Shown: piece after piece, positions 1 to 8,204 of the stretch | How positions within the stretch are numbered: the first letter of the stretch is position 1 | How the letters are laid out: each line of letters starts with the position of its first letter | DNA from: an uncultured Bacilli bacterium | GTDB taxonomy: Bacteria > Bacillota_I > Bacilli_A > RF39 > UBA660 | Direction of reading: 5' to 3' | Assembly (NCBI GenBank): GCA_944332575.1 | Contig: CALVKH010000004.1 | Location: 1 to 40,591, forward strand | Length of the DNA: 40,591 bases | The notes under the pieces: generated by a model | What the model was told of the DNA's origin: nothing | Seen by the model: only the letters and a program-made list of their open reading frames with translations | Databases searched by the model: none | Translations under genes and position numbers: made by a program

Positions 1-441
1 TTAGATAAAAATTATAAAAAAGAAGAAATATTAAATAAAAAACCAATTGTATTATCTACTTCAACTTCAAAAAAAATTGATGTTGATACTGTTCGTGAAA
101 AAGCATACGGTGATTTAGCTAGTGATATTACAGCATCTATGCAAGAAGAAGTAAAAGTTGACGATAAAAAAGAGGATGAAGACACCGAAAAAGAAAATAC
201 TTTCTATGATTTAAATATTGGCTCTCCAGCGGTAGAAAAAGTAACAGTTGGAGATGCTGAGGAATATTTTAATGATTTAGGGTTAGAATATAATGTAGAT
301 TACAAAGATAATAGTATTGAAAAAGCAACTGGTCGAAGAACTTCTAAATTGGACAAGCAAACAAGTGATGAAGAAGATACATCACTAGAAAATAATTTGT
401 TTGATTTAATTGAATCAATGTATGAGGATAAGGAGGAATAG
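1..441 (+). CDS. C-terminal part of an unidentified acidic protein (5' end outside window)
   Basis: The reading frame is open from the first base, so the Met at 139 is probably internal and the gene begins before the window. The visible 146 residues are hydrophilic and rich in Lys, Asp and Glu, with no membrane segment and no catalytic motif I recognise; residues after about 50 look like a disordered acidic tail. It ends at a TAG two bases before the next start, and the Shine-Dalgarno of the next gene lies in its last codons, so it is cotranscribed with the two small genes that follow. In Bacillus the ytxG-ytxH pair follows murC, but nothing here looks like MurC. The function is unknown. Confidence 0.6.
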   Translation, partial: LDKNYKKEEILNKKPIVLSTSTSKKIDVDTVREKAYGDLASDITASMQEEVKVDDKKEDEDTEKENTFYDLNIGSPAVEKVTVGDAEEYFNDLGLEYNVDYKDNSIEKATGRRTSKLDKQTSDEEDTSLENNLFDLIESMYEDKEE

Positions 442-443
442 TT

Positions 444-746
444 GTGGAAATGTTAGGTGAAGTATTACCTATATTAGTGTACTTTTTAGGTTCTATTTTA
501 TTAGTAGTACTAATAATATTAGGTATAAAACTAATTCAAACAGTTGATAGAGCTAATAGTATACTAGATGATCTAGAAGAGAAAGCAAAATCATTAAATG
601 GCTTCTTCAATGTTATTGATAGCTTTTCAAACACAATAGCAGTAGTTGGAGATAGAATCATTGACGGTTTTACCGGTTTAATTTCTAGTTTCTTTCATAA
701 AAGAAAGAAGAAAAAAGAAGAAGAGGAGATGGATGAATATGAGTAA
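444..746 (+). CDS. DUF948/YtxG-like membrane protein
   Basis: A 100-residue protein with one N-terminal hydrophobic segment (about residues 7-29), an amphipathic middle and a Lys/Glu-rich tail. The single anchor followed by a helical cytosolic part, and the position directly before a YtxH-like gene, fit the DUF948 (YtxG) family, whose role is poorly known and linked to the cell envelope or general stress. GTG at 444 is preferred as the start because it lies 7 bases from an AGGAGG at 431-436; ATG 450 would be 13 bases away. The 3' end overlaps the next gene by 14 bases, which suggests coupled translation. The family call rests on layout and neighbours, not on a diagnostic motif. Confidence 0.6.
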   Translation: MEMLGEVLPILVYFLGSILLVVLIILGIKLIQTVDRANSILDDLEEKAKSLNGFFNVIDSFSNTIAVVGDRIIDGFTGLISSFFHKRKKKKEEEEMDEYE

Positions 747-1155
747 AGACAAAAAGAAAAAAGGTTGGGGTAAATTTTTAGCAGGAGCTGCCATTGGTGC
801 AGGATTAGGAATTTTATTTGCACCTAAAAAAGGTAGTGAAACAAGACGTGAATTAAAAGAAAAACTAGATGAATTAGCTAACAAAGTAAAAGGTATCGAT
901 ATGGATGATGTAAAAGAATCAATCGAACTAAAAATTGAAGAGATCAAAATGGAACTTGCTGATCTTGATAAAGAAAAGGTTTTAAAAATTGCTAAAGAAA
1001 AAGGGAATGCTTTAAAAAAGAAAAGTGAAGAACTAGTTAATTTAGCTATTGAAAAAGGAACTCCTGTTTTACAAAAAGCTGCTGAAGAAGTAAGAGAAAA
1101 AACAATTGCAGTAGTTAAAGAAGTATTAAACAAACTAGAGAAAAAAGATAAATAA
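733..1155 (+). CDS. YtxH-like protein
   Basis: A 140-residue protein. A basic N-terminus is followed by a Gly/Ala-rich hydrophobic stretch (about residues 14-28) that runs into a FAPKKG motif and then R-R-E-L. This is the hallmark of the YtxH-like (Gly-zipper) family of small envelope or stress proteins. The remainder is Lys/Glu-rich helix and probably coiled coil. The start overlaps the end of the preceding gene and has a GAGGAG upstream. A hairpin with a T-run follows the stop codon at once and closes this operon. No enzymatic role is indicated. Confidence 0.75.
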   Translation: MNMSKDKKKKGWGKFLAGAAIGAGLGILFAPKKGSETRRELKEKLDELANKVKGIDMDDVKESIELKIEEIKMELADLDKEKVLKIAKEKGNALKKKSEELVNLAIEKGTPVLQKAAEEVREKTIAVVKEVLNKLEKKDK

Positions 1156-1179
1156 GAGTTGTATAAACTCTTTTTTTAT
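1154..1179 (+). terminator. Rho-independent terminator after ytxH-like gene
   Basis: A 7-bp stem (AAGAGTT / AACTCTT) with a 5-base loop is followed by a run of T. It overlaps the stop codon of the ytxH-like gene. Confidence 0.8.
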
Positions 1180-1187
1180 GTTAAAAT
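1179..1187 (+). promoter_or_regulatory. Candidate extended -10 promoter of the T-box/deoC-tyrS unit
   Basis: TGTTAAAAT matches an extended -10 (TGn plus TATAAT-like box) just after the preceding terminator. No good -35 is visible. It would start transcription about 10-15 bases later, at the head of the T-box leader. Confidence 0.45.
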
Positions 1188-1194
1188 TCTAAAT

Positions 1195-1400
1195 ATAAAT
1201 GGCAATGAAGAATTCTAGTAGTTATCTATTAACTAATATAGAGAATTAGTGGCAGGTGAAAACTAATAGTAATAGAATAACGAAATACAAGTTTGGAGTC
1301 ATATAGGTTACGCTTTATAGTACTTGAGTGCATAGTTTTACTATGAATTAAGGTGGTACCACGGAAATTTCGTCCTTATTTATTAAGGGCTTTTTTTATT
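1195..1400 (+). promoter_or_regulatory. T-box leader, probably tyrosine-specific
   Basis: The conserved T-box core AAGGTGGTACCACGG lies at about 1350-1364. It is followed by the antiterminator/terminator switch, in which GTCCTT (1372-1377) pairs with AAGGGC (1385-1390) ahead of seven T. Upstream is a Stem I-like region with an AGAGAA followed by a TTAGT/ACTAA hairpin. A TAC at 1286-1288, in the context GAAATACAAG, is a good specifier codon for tyrosine and agrees with tyrS downstream. T-boxes bind uncharged cognate tRNA and then allow read-through. The core is certain; the specifier assignment is from position and context and has not been folded by program. Confidence 0.88.
1371..1397 (+). 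terminator. Intrinsic terminator of the T-box
   Basis: A stem of GTCCTT and AAGGGC with a 7-base loop and a T-run. Its 5' strand overlaps the part of the T-box that forms the antiterminator, as expected for the switch. Confidence 0.8.
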
Positions 1401-1413
1401 GTAAGGAGGATGT

Positions 1414-2064
1414 ATGGAAATTAATAAGTATATTGATCATACCAATTTAAAAGCATATGCTTCTAAAGAAGATATTGAAACCTTATGTAAGGAAGCTAAA
1501 AAATATAATTTTGCTTCAGTTTGTGTTAATCCTTATTATGTAAGTTATGCTTATGAATTATTAAAAAACATTGATGTAAAAGTATGTACCGTAATAGGAT
1601 TCCCTTTAGGGCAAAACACTACTTTTATAAAAGCTTCTGAAGCAAGAGATGCTATCAATAATGGAGCAGATGAAATAGATATGGTTATAAACATTGCAGC
1701 ATTAAAGAATCAAGATTATGATTATGTTAAAGAAGAAATAAAAAGTATTAAAGAAGTAGTTAATGATAAAATCTTAAAAGTAATAATTGAGACATGTTAT
1801 TTAACCAAAGAAGAAATTATTAAAATGACTAAAATATGTAATGAAGTAGAAGTTGATTTCATTAAAACTTCTACTGGATTTGGTCCTAATGGAGCTAAAA
1901 TAGAAGATATAGATATTATCAATGAATATAAAAGTAATAACTTGCAAATAAAAGCAAGTGGCGGAATAAAAAATTATCAAGATGCACTATCTTTTATAAA
2001 CAAAGGAGTAATGCGTATTGGTACTAGTAATGGAGTAAAGATAATGGAAGGTGATAAAGAATGA
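1414..2064 (+). CDS. deoC: Deoxyribose-phosphate aldolase
   Basis: A 216-residue protein that catalyses reversible cleavage of 2-deoxyribose 5-phosphate to acetaldehyde and glyceraldehyde 3-phosphate in deoxynucleoside salvage. It shows the class I aldolase motifs of DeoC: IDHTNL at the N-terminus, the DEIDMV segment, the Schiff-base lysine in FIKTSTGFG (Lys151) and the second lysine in IKASGGI (Lys180). The length is usual for the family. The start has an AGGAGG 6-7 bases upstream. It sits between a T-box and tyrS and overlaps tyrS by ATGA, so it should be made with TyrRS and be induced by tyrosine starvation. That is unusual, because deoC normally lies with nucleoside catabolism genes. Confidence 0.95.
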   Translation: MEINKYIDHTNLKAYASKEDIETLCKEAKKYNFASVCVNPYYVSYAYELLKNIDVKVCTVIGFPLGQNTTFIKASEARDAINNGADEIDMVINIAALKNQDYDYVKEEIKSIKEVVNDKILKVIIETCYLTKEEIIKMTKICNEVEVDFIKTSTGFGPNGAKIEDIDIINEYKSNNLQIKASGGIKNYQDALSFINKGVMRIGTSNGVKIMEGDKE

Positions 2065-3293
2065 AATTATATGAAGATTTAATGTGGAGAGGACTAATTA
2101 AAGATATTTCTAGTCCAGAATTAGAAGAAAAATTAAATAACGAGAAATTAACTTTTTATTGGGGAACGGATCCTACTGCAGATAGTTTGCATTTAGGTCA
2201 TTATTCTTCTTTGGTAACAGCGAAACGTTTAGCTATATATGGTCATCATCCAATTCTTTTAGTAGGGGGAGCTACTGGATTAATTGGTGATCCTAGACCA
2301 ACTGCAGAACGTGAAATCATAAGTAAAGATACTGTTTTAAAGAATCTAGAAGGAATAAGTAAACAAGTAAATGATATTTTTGATGGTAAAGCGGAAGTTG
2401 TTAATAACTATGATTGGACGAAAGATGTAAGTTTCTTAGATTTCTTACGTGATGTTGGTAAATATATTAATGTTAATTATATGTTAGATAAAGATATTAT
2501 TCGAAGAAGATTAGACACAGGGATTACTTTTGCAGAGTTTGCTTATACTCTTATCCAAGGGAATGATTTCTTACATTTATTCAAAGAAAAGAATTGTATA
2601 CTTCAAGTAGAAGGATCTGATCAATGGGGAAATATTACAACTGGTATTGATCTTATTAGAAAAAAATTAGATAAAACAGCATATGGATTTACAATGCCAC
2701 TAATATTAGATAAGTTTGGTAATAAATTTGGTAAGAGTGAAGGAAATGCTTTATGGTTAGATAAAAATAAAACTTCTTCTTATGAATTATATCAATACTT
2801 AATTAATACTGATGATGAAATGGTGATTCATTATTTAAAAGTATTTACTTTCTTATCTAGGGAAGAAATAGAAAAATTAGAGGTTATTCATAAAAATAAT
2901 CCTGAATTAAGAGAGGCTCAACAAGCTTTAGCTAGAGAAATCATTACTGATTTACATGGTAAAGAAGAATATGATAAAGCTAGAAAAATAAGCGAATCTT
3001 TATTTACTGGTAATATTAAAGAATTAAATGCCTCTGAAATAGAAATCGGTTTTAAAGGTGTTCCAACATTTGAACTTAAAGAAGAATCTACATTAATTGA
3101 TACTTTAGTAAATAACAAAATTGCTTCAAGTAAAAGAGAAGCAAGAGAATTTATAACTAATGGTGCTATTAGTGTTAATGGAGAAATAATAAAAGATGAA
3201 GGTTATATAATTAATAGTAATATTGCTATTGATAATAAGTTTATTGTTTTAAGAAGAGGTAAAAAGAAATATTATTTAATTAAGTTAGCATAA
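2061..3293 (+). CDS. tyrS: Tyrosyl-tRNA synthetase
   Basis: A 410-residue class I aminoacyl-tRNA synthetase that charges tRNA-Tyr. Visible motifs are the HIGH box as HLGH (residues 44-47), the tyrosine-pocket stretch around YTLIQGNDF, VEGSDQWGNI, and the KMSKS loop as KFGKS (222-226). A C-terminal S4-like RNA-binding domain covers about residues 340-405. The length matches bacterial TyrRS. The start overlaps the deoC stop (ATGA), which implies translational coupling. Expression is presumably set by the T-box some 660 bases upstream. A terminator follows directly and is shared with the convergent rpsD. Confidence 0.97.
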   Translation: MKLYEDLMWRGLIKDISSPELEEKLNNEKLTFYWGTDPTADSLHLGHYSSLVTAKRLAIYGHHPILLVGGATGLIGDPRPTAEREIISKDTVLKNLEGISKQVNDIFDGKAEVVNNYDWTKDVSFLDFLRDVGKYINVNYMLDKDIIRRRLDTGITFAEFAYTLIQGNDFLHLFKEKNCILQVEGSDQWGNITTGIDLIRKKLDKTAYGFTMPLILDKFGNKFGKSEGNALWLDKNKTSSYELYQYLINTDDEMVIHYLKVFTFLSREEIEKLEVIHKNNPELREAQQALAREIITDLHGKEEYDKARKISESLFTGNIKELNASEIEIGFKGVPTFELKEESTLIDTLVNNKIASSKREAREFITNGAISVNGEIIKDEGYIINSNIAIDNKFIVLRRGKKKYYLIKLA

Positions 3294-3295
3294 TA

Positions 3296-3330
3296 AAAGA
3301 AACCAGGATAACATCCCGGTTTCTTTATTT
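3296..3330. terminator. Bidirectional terminator between tyrS and rpsD
   Basis: A long stem, AAAGAAACC paired with GGTTTCTTT, is extended by GGA/TCC around a 5-base loop. T-rich sequence lies on both flanks, so it can end tyrS on plus and rpsD on minus. Confidence 0.85.
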
Positions 3331-3933
3331 TTATCTGTTATAGAATTCAACGATTAATGATTCATCAATATCAGCATTTAATTCGCGTCTTTCAGGTAAT
3401 CTTACATAAGTTCCAGAAAGCTTGTTTTCGTCGAATGTTACAAATTCAACTCTATTCGTTACTTTTTCTAATGCTTCTTTAATTACTTTCATATCTTTAG
3501 AAGAATCTTTAACTGCAATTGTTGAACCTGGCTTAACTCTAAATGATGGAATGTCAACTTTTTTACCATCAACAGTAATATGACCATGGTTTACTAATTG
3601 TCTTGCCCCACGTCTAGTAGATGCTAACCCTAGACGATATACTAAGTTATCAAGTCTAGATTCAAGTAATCTTAAGAAGTTTTCACCATGGATACCTTTC
3701 ATTTTACCAGCTTCATCAAATGTTTTTCTAAATTGTTTTTCATTTAGACCGTACATAAATCTAACTTTTTGTTTTTCTTTTAATTGAACACCATAGTTAG
3801 ATGGTTTTCCTTTTCTAGCAGCACCATGTTGACCAGGTCCGTATGGACGTCTAGCAATATCTTTACCGTTTTCTAGAATTGAGAAACCAACACGACGAGC
3901 TTTTTTGTAACTAGGCCCTGTGTATCTTGCCAT
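3331..3933 (-). CDS. rpsD: 30S ribosomal protein S4
   Basis: A 200-residue S4, the primary 16S rRNA-binding protein that nucleates 30S assembly. The N-terminus begins MARYTGP, followed by the RPYGPGQHG block. The S4 RNA-binding domain lies at about residues 92-155 ([12 protein letters not shown], then [10 protein letters not shown]), and the tail ends in EFYNR. The length is typical. It is a single-gene unit on the minus strand, with a GGAGG Shine-Dalgarno, its own strong promoter and a roughly 150-base structured leader, as in Bacillus where S4 represses its own mRNA. Confidence 0.98.
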   Translation of the reverse strand: MARYTGPSYKKARRVGFSILENGKDIARRPYGPGQHGAARKGKPSNYGVQLKEKQKVRFMYGLNEKQFRKTFDEAGKMKGIHGENFLRLLESRLDNLVYRLGLASTRRGARQLVNHGHITVDGKKVDIPSFRVKPGSTIAVKDSSKDMKVIKEALEKVTNRVEFVTFDENKLSGTYVRLPERRELNADIDESLIVEFYNR

Positions 3934-3944
3934 TATTTACCTCC

Positions 3945-4090
3945 TTTATTTATTTACATAAACTCTGGACGATATCTTTTATCAATAACTAGGGAGTTTA
4001 TTTTAATACTTTCATCTAACAGCCAGATTACTTATAAACTTAATAAACACGTTAATTATCATAAAAGATGCGCTGTTCATTGAATATGCA
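3945..4090 (-). promoter_or_regulatory. Candidate S4-binding autoregulatory leader of rpsD
   Basis: The untranslated leader holds interleaved helices. Stem A pairs AACAGC with GCTGTT (plus-strand 4073-4078 and 4018-4023). Stem B pairs ATAAACTC with GAGTTTAT (3994-4001 and 3958-3965). A 9-base element inside loop A (4061-4069) is perfectly complementary to one inside loop B (3974-3982), which gives a pseudoknot or kissing interaction. A pseudoknotted leader that binds S4 is known for rpsD in Bacillus. That this one is the same is inference. Confidence 0.6.
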
Positions 4091-4096
4091 GTAATA

Positions 4097-4125
4097 ATTA
4101 TATATAAAAATATCATAATAGTCAA
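4097..4125 (-). promoter_or_regulatory. Sigma-A promoter of rpsD
   Basis: Read on the minus strand: -35 TTGACT (plus 4120-4125), a 17-base spacer, -10 TATAAT (plus 4097-4102). Confidence 0.85.
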
Positions 4126-4188
4126 TCGTTTTTGAAATTATTTTCTTATATAAATTGTTATTTTAGTCTACTCTAAATTGATTTTTTT

Positions 4189-4197
4189 TGTTATAAT
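4189..4197 (+). promoter_or_regulatory. Candidate extended -10 promoter
   Basis: TGTTATAAT is a perfect extended -10, 24 bases before the ATG of the DUF3592-like gene. No clear -35 is visible. Confidence 0.55.
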
Positions 4198-4220
4198 CTT
4201 TATGAAAGGGTAGTGTGATT

Positions 4221-4679
4221 ATGTTTGTTAGTATTCTTTTGTGGGTTGTTGGTGGAATATTAATTTTATTTGGAATTATTAAAACATTGATATATATTAA
4301 TAAGAATAAAGAATTTAAAGGATATAAAATGACTAGAGGTTGTGTTGTAGAACATATATCTAAAGAAGGACATATCAAATTTGATGATGAAGAATTTGGA
4401 TATGATGCTATTAATTATGATGAAGATGATCAAGCTTTTTTAATTCAAGATGGTATCAATACTCATGCCGGAATGGTTGAATTCATGGTTAAGGATAAAA
4501 AATATCGTATCATGGATTCTGTAAATGATACAAATTTAATGCCTATTGGTCAAGAAGTAATGGTAAAGTATAATCCTAAAAAACCAAAAGATGCTTTTAT
4601 TGTAGAAGATTTTGATGGAATGGTTTTTTATATAGTTGGGATATTTTTACTTTTGGTAGGTACTTTTTTATATTTTTAA
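4221..4679 (+). CDS. DUF3592-like membrane protein
   Basis: A 152-residue protein with one hydrophobic segment at each end (about residues 3-24 and 130-150). A mainly beta-type soluble domain lies between them and ends in a V-K-Y-N-P-K-K-P segment. Two helices enclosing a domain that ends in a YNP-type motif is the pattern of DUF3592, a family of unknown function. ATG 4221 is chosen, 10 bases after GAAAGGG; a GTG at 4215 is also in frame. It stands before ezrA with a 41-base gap and may share its transcript. No enzymatic role is suggested. Confidence 0.6.
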   Translation: MFVSILLWVVGGILILFGIIKTLIYINKNKEFKGYKMTRGCVVEHISKEGHIKFDDEEFGYDAINYDEDDQAFLIQDGINTHAGMVEFMVKDKKYRIMDSVNDTNLMPIGQEVMVKYNPKKPKDAFIVEDFDGMVFYIVGIFLLLVGTFLYF

Positions 4680-4720
4680 GTTAAAGAGGTAAATATACAT
4701 ATTAGAATAGAGGTGCTTAT

Positions 4721-6439
4721 ATGGATGGAGTAATACTTATTATTGTTACTTATGCTTTAATAGCCATCATTTTAATTACTATAACAATAGTTGTAATTAA
4801 GAAAAAACGTAGCGGTAATTTTAAGCGTACAATTGAACAATTAGATAAAGAGAAAAATATGATCGAAAGTACTCCGATATTATTAGAACTTGCTAAGGTT
4901 GAGACTATTATAAAAAATGATAAAATGGAAGAGAAATATAAACAGTGGCAAGAAAGATTTGAGAATATTAAAAACAACCAAATTGCTCATATTACTGATA
5001 TGATAATTGATCTAGATATTTTTATAGGTAATAAAGATTACACTGGATATCAAGAAAAATTAGCGGATGTAGAAATAGAACTTTCCAAGGCTAGAACGAT
5101 GATGAATACTTTATTAGATGAAATCAAAGAATTAAATTCTAGCGAAGAGAAATATCGAAGCATAATAACTAAGTTAAAAAGTAAATATCGTGAATTAAAT
5201 AGTACATTTAATGAAAATAAACAAGAATATGAGGATATAGCAGAAATAGTAGAATTACAGTTTGAAAATATTGAAAAAAGATTTCAAGATTTTGAAGAAT
5301 CGATGGAAAAAAATGAATATGGAGAAGTAGTGCATATTGTTAAAGCTATTGATAACATGATTGATCACATGTCTATTGTGGTAAGTGAAGTTCCGGATTT
5401 AGTGTTATTAGCTGAAAAATTAATTCCTAAACGAATTGAACAAATCAGTGAAACATATCAAGATATGGTTGAGAAAAATTATCCTATTGGTTATATGAAC
5501 ATTGAATACAATGTAGAAGAAGCGCTAAAAAACGTCAATTCAATTGTCGATCGTATTAAAGTTTTAAATCTTGAAGATTGTATGTTTGAATTAAGAACTA
5601 TGTTAGAATATTTAGATTCCTTATTTAATGAATTTGAAAAAGAGAAAAAATCACGTAAACAATATGAAGAGGAATCTGGTTTATTTAATAAAAAACTAGA
5701 AAAAATTAATAATATCGTTTCAGGAATATATGGTCAATTAGATGAAATAAAAAGTATGTATGATTTAACTGATGATGATATACAAGTAATTGATGAAGTA
5801 AATAATGCATTACAAGAAATAAATGAAGAATATAAAAAAGACTTAATTGATTTAGAGAAGAAAGAAATTCCTTATTCTAAAATTATTAAAGCGATAGAAC
5901 ATTTAACCATTAAATTATCTAAAGTAGAAAATGATTTGGATATATCATTGAAATCTTTAGGTAATATGTATGAAGACGAAGTAAGAGCTAGAGAACAATT
6001 AGATGAAATTCAAGAATTGTTAAATCAATCTAAAGTTAGAATAAGAGGATATAAGTTACCTATTATTGGTAATGAATACTTTGTTCAATTAACGGAAGCT
6101 AATGAAGCAATTTTAGAAATAATTAAAGAATTGGAAAAGAAACCTATTTCTATTAGAACTTTAAATACTAGAGTTGATACAGCACGTGACTTGGTTTTAA
6201 AACTTTATAACACAACTAACGAGATGATAAAAACAGCACGATTAGTGGAAGATGCTATTATTTATGGTAATCGCTTTAGAAAAGATCATCCAGAAATAAA
6301 TAGTGGTTTATCTAAAGCAGAAGTATTATTTTATAAGGGTAATTACAAGAAAGCATTAGAAGTATCTTTCAATACTTTGGATACATATGATCCAGGAATA
6401 AAAGTGAGGTTGATGCACTCCTATGAAACAGAAAAATAA
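4721..6439 (+). CDS. ezrA: Septation ring formation regulator EzrA
   Basis: A 572-residue protein with a single N-terminal membrane helix (about residues 4-27), a short basic linker and then almost entirely coiled-coil helix rich in Glu, Lys and Leu to the C-terminus. This anchor-plus-spectrin-like-repeat layout and the length match EzrA (about 560 residues), which binds FtsZ, limits extra Z-rings and helps link division to cell-wall synthesis in Bacilli. AGAGGTG precedes the ATG. The 3' end overlaps the next gene by 17 bases, so that gene is probably translated by coupling. Confidence 0.85.
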   Translation: MDGVILIIVTYALIAIILITITIVVIKKKRSGNFKRTIEQLDKEKNMIESTPILLELAKVETIIKNDKMEEKYKQWQERFENIKNNQIAHITDMIIDLDIFIGNKDYTGYQEKLADVEIELSKARTMMNTLLDEIKELNSSEEKYRSIITKLKSKYRELNSTFNENKQEYEDIAEIVELQFENIEKRFQDFEESMEKNEYGEVVHIVKAIDNMIDHMSIVVSEVPDLVLLAEKLIPKRIEQISETYQDMVEKNYPIGYMNIEYNVEEALKNVNSIVDRIKVLNLEDCMFELRTMLEYLDSLFNEFEKEKKSRKQYEEESGLFNKKLEKINNIVSGIYGQLDEIKSMYDLTDDDIQVIDEVNNALQEINEEYKKDLIDLEKKEIPYSKIIKAIEHLTIKLSKVENDLDISLKSLGNMYEDEVRAREQLDEIQELLNQSKVRIRGYKLPIIGNEYFVQLTEANEAILEIIKELEKKPISIRTLNTRVDTARDLVLKLYNTTNEMIKTARLVEDAIIYGNRFRKDHPEINSGLSKAEVLFYKGNYKKALEVSFNTLDTYDPGIKVRLMHSYETEK

Positions 6440-7067
6440 AAGTGGTCTTGCTTCTATGGAATTATTATTGGTATTAGCTTTTATAATTGTAATTGTAGCA
6501 ATAGTGGCATGGCTGTTTTTAAGCAATGATAATAATAAACGTAAGTATGAGGTTTTTGCAGAAAATGCTAGAGATTTCTCGGTAAGAGTATCTGAATATC
6601 GTGATAGGTATGTAAAATATGATGATGTTATTTATTTAGCTGATTTAGTTAATGATAATTACATAAAAGCTTTTAAGAATCCGTTTGGAGGGAGTACTAC
6701 TTGTGATTTGTATGAATCCAAAGTAGAAATAATATCTAGCAATAAAAAATATGTAACACTAAGATGTGGGGATTATTTAATTGACAAACAAGAAACCTCT
6801 AGTAATGATTACAAAATTTATAAAGTTTCTGATTGGAAAGATAAAGTGAGTAATTCTGAACTAGTACAAAGTGCTAAATTATACAATTATCAGAAAGATG
6901 ATAAAAATGTCTTACCTAGTTATGTAACAGAGAAGGAACTTATTGATTCATATAATACAAATGAAAATCAAAATATTAAATCTCTTGAAGAAATTGATTT
7001 AAAAGAGTTTGCTGTTACTACTAAAACATTTTATAGAACTAAAGAATTAGTTGCAGAAAATCTATAA
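6423..7067 (+). CDS. Type IV pilin-like (prepilin signal) protein of unknown role
   Basis: A 214-residue protein. A short basic leader ends in Gly8, followed by L-A-S-M-E and then about 20 hydrophobic residues. A Gly at the cleavage site with Glu at mature position 5 is the class III (type IV pilin or pseudopilin) signal. The rest is a soluble domain with two Cys (in TTCDLY and LRCGDY) that could form a disulfide. It starts inside the end of ezrA. No prepilin peptidase, assembly ATPase or other pilin gene lies in the window, so the partner machinery must be elsewhere or absent. It may instead be a simple membrane-anchored protein. Downstream is a terminator. Confidence 0.55.
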   Translation: MKQKNKSGLASMELLLVLAFIIVIVAIVAWLFLSNDNNKRKYEVFAENARDFSVRVSEYRDRYVKYDDVIYLADLVNDNYIKAFKNPFGGSTTCDLYESKVEIISSNKKYVTLRCGDYLIDKQETSSNDYKIYKVSDWKDKVSNSELVQSAKLYNYQKDDKNVLPSYVTEKELIDSYNTNENQNIKSLEEIDLKEFAVTTKTFYRTKELVAENL

Positions 7068-7094
7068 AAGGGGTATATTGTCCTCTTTTTTTTT
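7067..7094 (+). terminator. Terminator after the pilin-like gene
   Basis: A stem of AAAGGGG and CCTCTTT (one G-U pair) with an 8-base loop, then a run of T that runs straight into the next -10 element. Confidence 0.7.
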
Positions 7095-7102
7095 GTTATA
7101 AT
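7094..7102 (+). promoter_or_regulatory. Candidate extended -10 promoter of ftsY
   Basis: TGTTATAAT abuts the T-run of the preceding terminator and lies 16 bases before the preferred ftsY start, so the mRNA leader would be very short. Confidence 0.55.
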
Positions 7103-7118
7103 GATAATGGTGATAAAT

Positions 7119-8195
7119 ATGAGACTGTTTAGTAAAATAAAAAATATGTTTAAACAAGAAGCAAAAACAGATGTTAAAAAAGAAGAAAAAATAGAAATAT
7201 CTACTGAAAATGAAGAGGTAGAACAAAAAATAGAAGCAAAAGAAGATAACGAAACTAAAAAGAATGTCGAAAGTGTCAAAGTTTATGAGAAAGGTTTAAC
7301 TAAAAGCCGTGAAAATTTTGTTTCGAAGTTAATTAATTTGACGAATAAGTATCATAAAATTACTGAAGATTACTTTGAAGAATTAGAAGAAATCTTAATT
7401 ATGGCTGACATAGGAGTTAATACGGTAATGGATTTTATGGATCGTCTTCGTAAAAGAGTAAAACAAGAACACATTGAAGATGTAGCTTCTTTAAATGAAA
7501 TTATTGTGGATGAGTTATTTATTATTTATGTTAATGATGAAGTAATTGTTAATAAAATAAATTTTGCTAAAGAAAAGCCTACAGTTGTACTTTTTGTTGG
7601 GGTAAATGGAGTAGGAAAAACTACGACAATTGCAAAGTTAGCAGAGAAATTAAAACAAGAAGGTAAAAAGGTTATGTTAGTGGCTGGAGATACTTTTAGA
7701 GCTGGGGCTACTAAGCAATTAGAAGAATGGGCTAATAGAGTGGATGCTTCTTTTGTGGGAGCTCATGAAGGAGCAGATCCTGCTAGTGTTATCTATGATG
7801 GATTAACTCGTGCAAAAGAAGAAAATATAGATGTAGTTCTAATTGATACTGCTGGTCGTCTTCAAAATAAAACTAATCTTATGAATGAATTAGAAAAAAT
7901 AAATAGAGTTATTGGTAAAGTAATCGAAGGTGCACCACATGAGACTTTATTAGTAATAGATGCTACTACTGGTCAAAATGGTATAAGTCAAGCTAAAAGT
8001 TTTAAAGAAATTACTAATATTACAGGAATTGTTCTAACTAAACTAGATGGAACTGCTAAAGGTGGAATTGTATTAGCAATTAAAGAAAATGTTGGTATCC
8101 CAGTAAAATATATTGGATTAGGTGAAACTAAAGATGATTTACAAGTATTTGATATAGAAAAATATATTTATGGTTTATTTAAAGATATGATGTAA
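7119..8195 (+). CDS. ftsY: Signal recognition particle receptor FtsY
   Basis: A 358-residue GTPase that docks the SRP-ribosome complex at the membrane. An acidic, Lys/Glu-rich A-region (about residues 12-60) precedes the NG domain. It has the P-loop GVNGVGKTT, the DTFRAGA motif, DTAGRL and TKLDGTAKGG. The start is placed at ATG 7119, which gives the basic amphipathic MRLFSKIKNMFK start typical of FtsY and has a GGTGA upstream; an upstream in-frame ATG at 7101 would overlap the -10 box. It heads the ftsY-ylxM-HerA-like-ffh cluster. Confidence 0.95.
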   Translation: MRLFSKIKNMFKQEAKTDVKKEEKIEISTENEEVEQKIEAKEDNETKKNVESVKVYEKGLTKSRENFVSKLINLTNKYHKITEDYFEELEEILIMADIGVNTVMDFMDRLRKRVKQEHIEDVASLNEIIVDELFIIYVNDEVIVNKINFAKEKPTVVLFVGVNGVGKTTTIAKLAEKLKQEGKKVMLVAGDTFRAGATKQLEEWANRVDASFVGAHEGADPASVIYDGLTRAKEENIDVVLIDTAGRLQNKTNLMNELEKINRVIGKVIEGAPHETLLVIDATTGQNGISQAKSFKEITNITGIVLTKLDGTAKGGIVLAIKENVGIPVKYIGLGETKDDLQVFDIEKYIYGLFKDMM

Positions 8196-8204
8196 GAGGT
8201 TATT

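Noticed and set aside
678-1133. Minus-strand frame of 151 codons
   Set aside because: It is antisense to the ytxH-like gene and low in complexity (Ser/Phe-rich), which is typical of the shadow of a Lys/Glu-rich gene.
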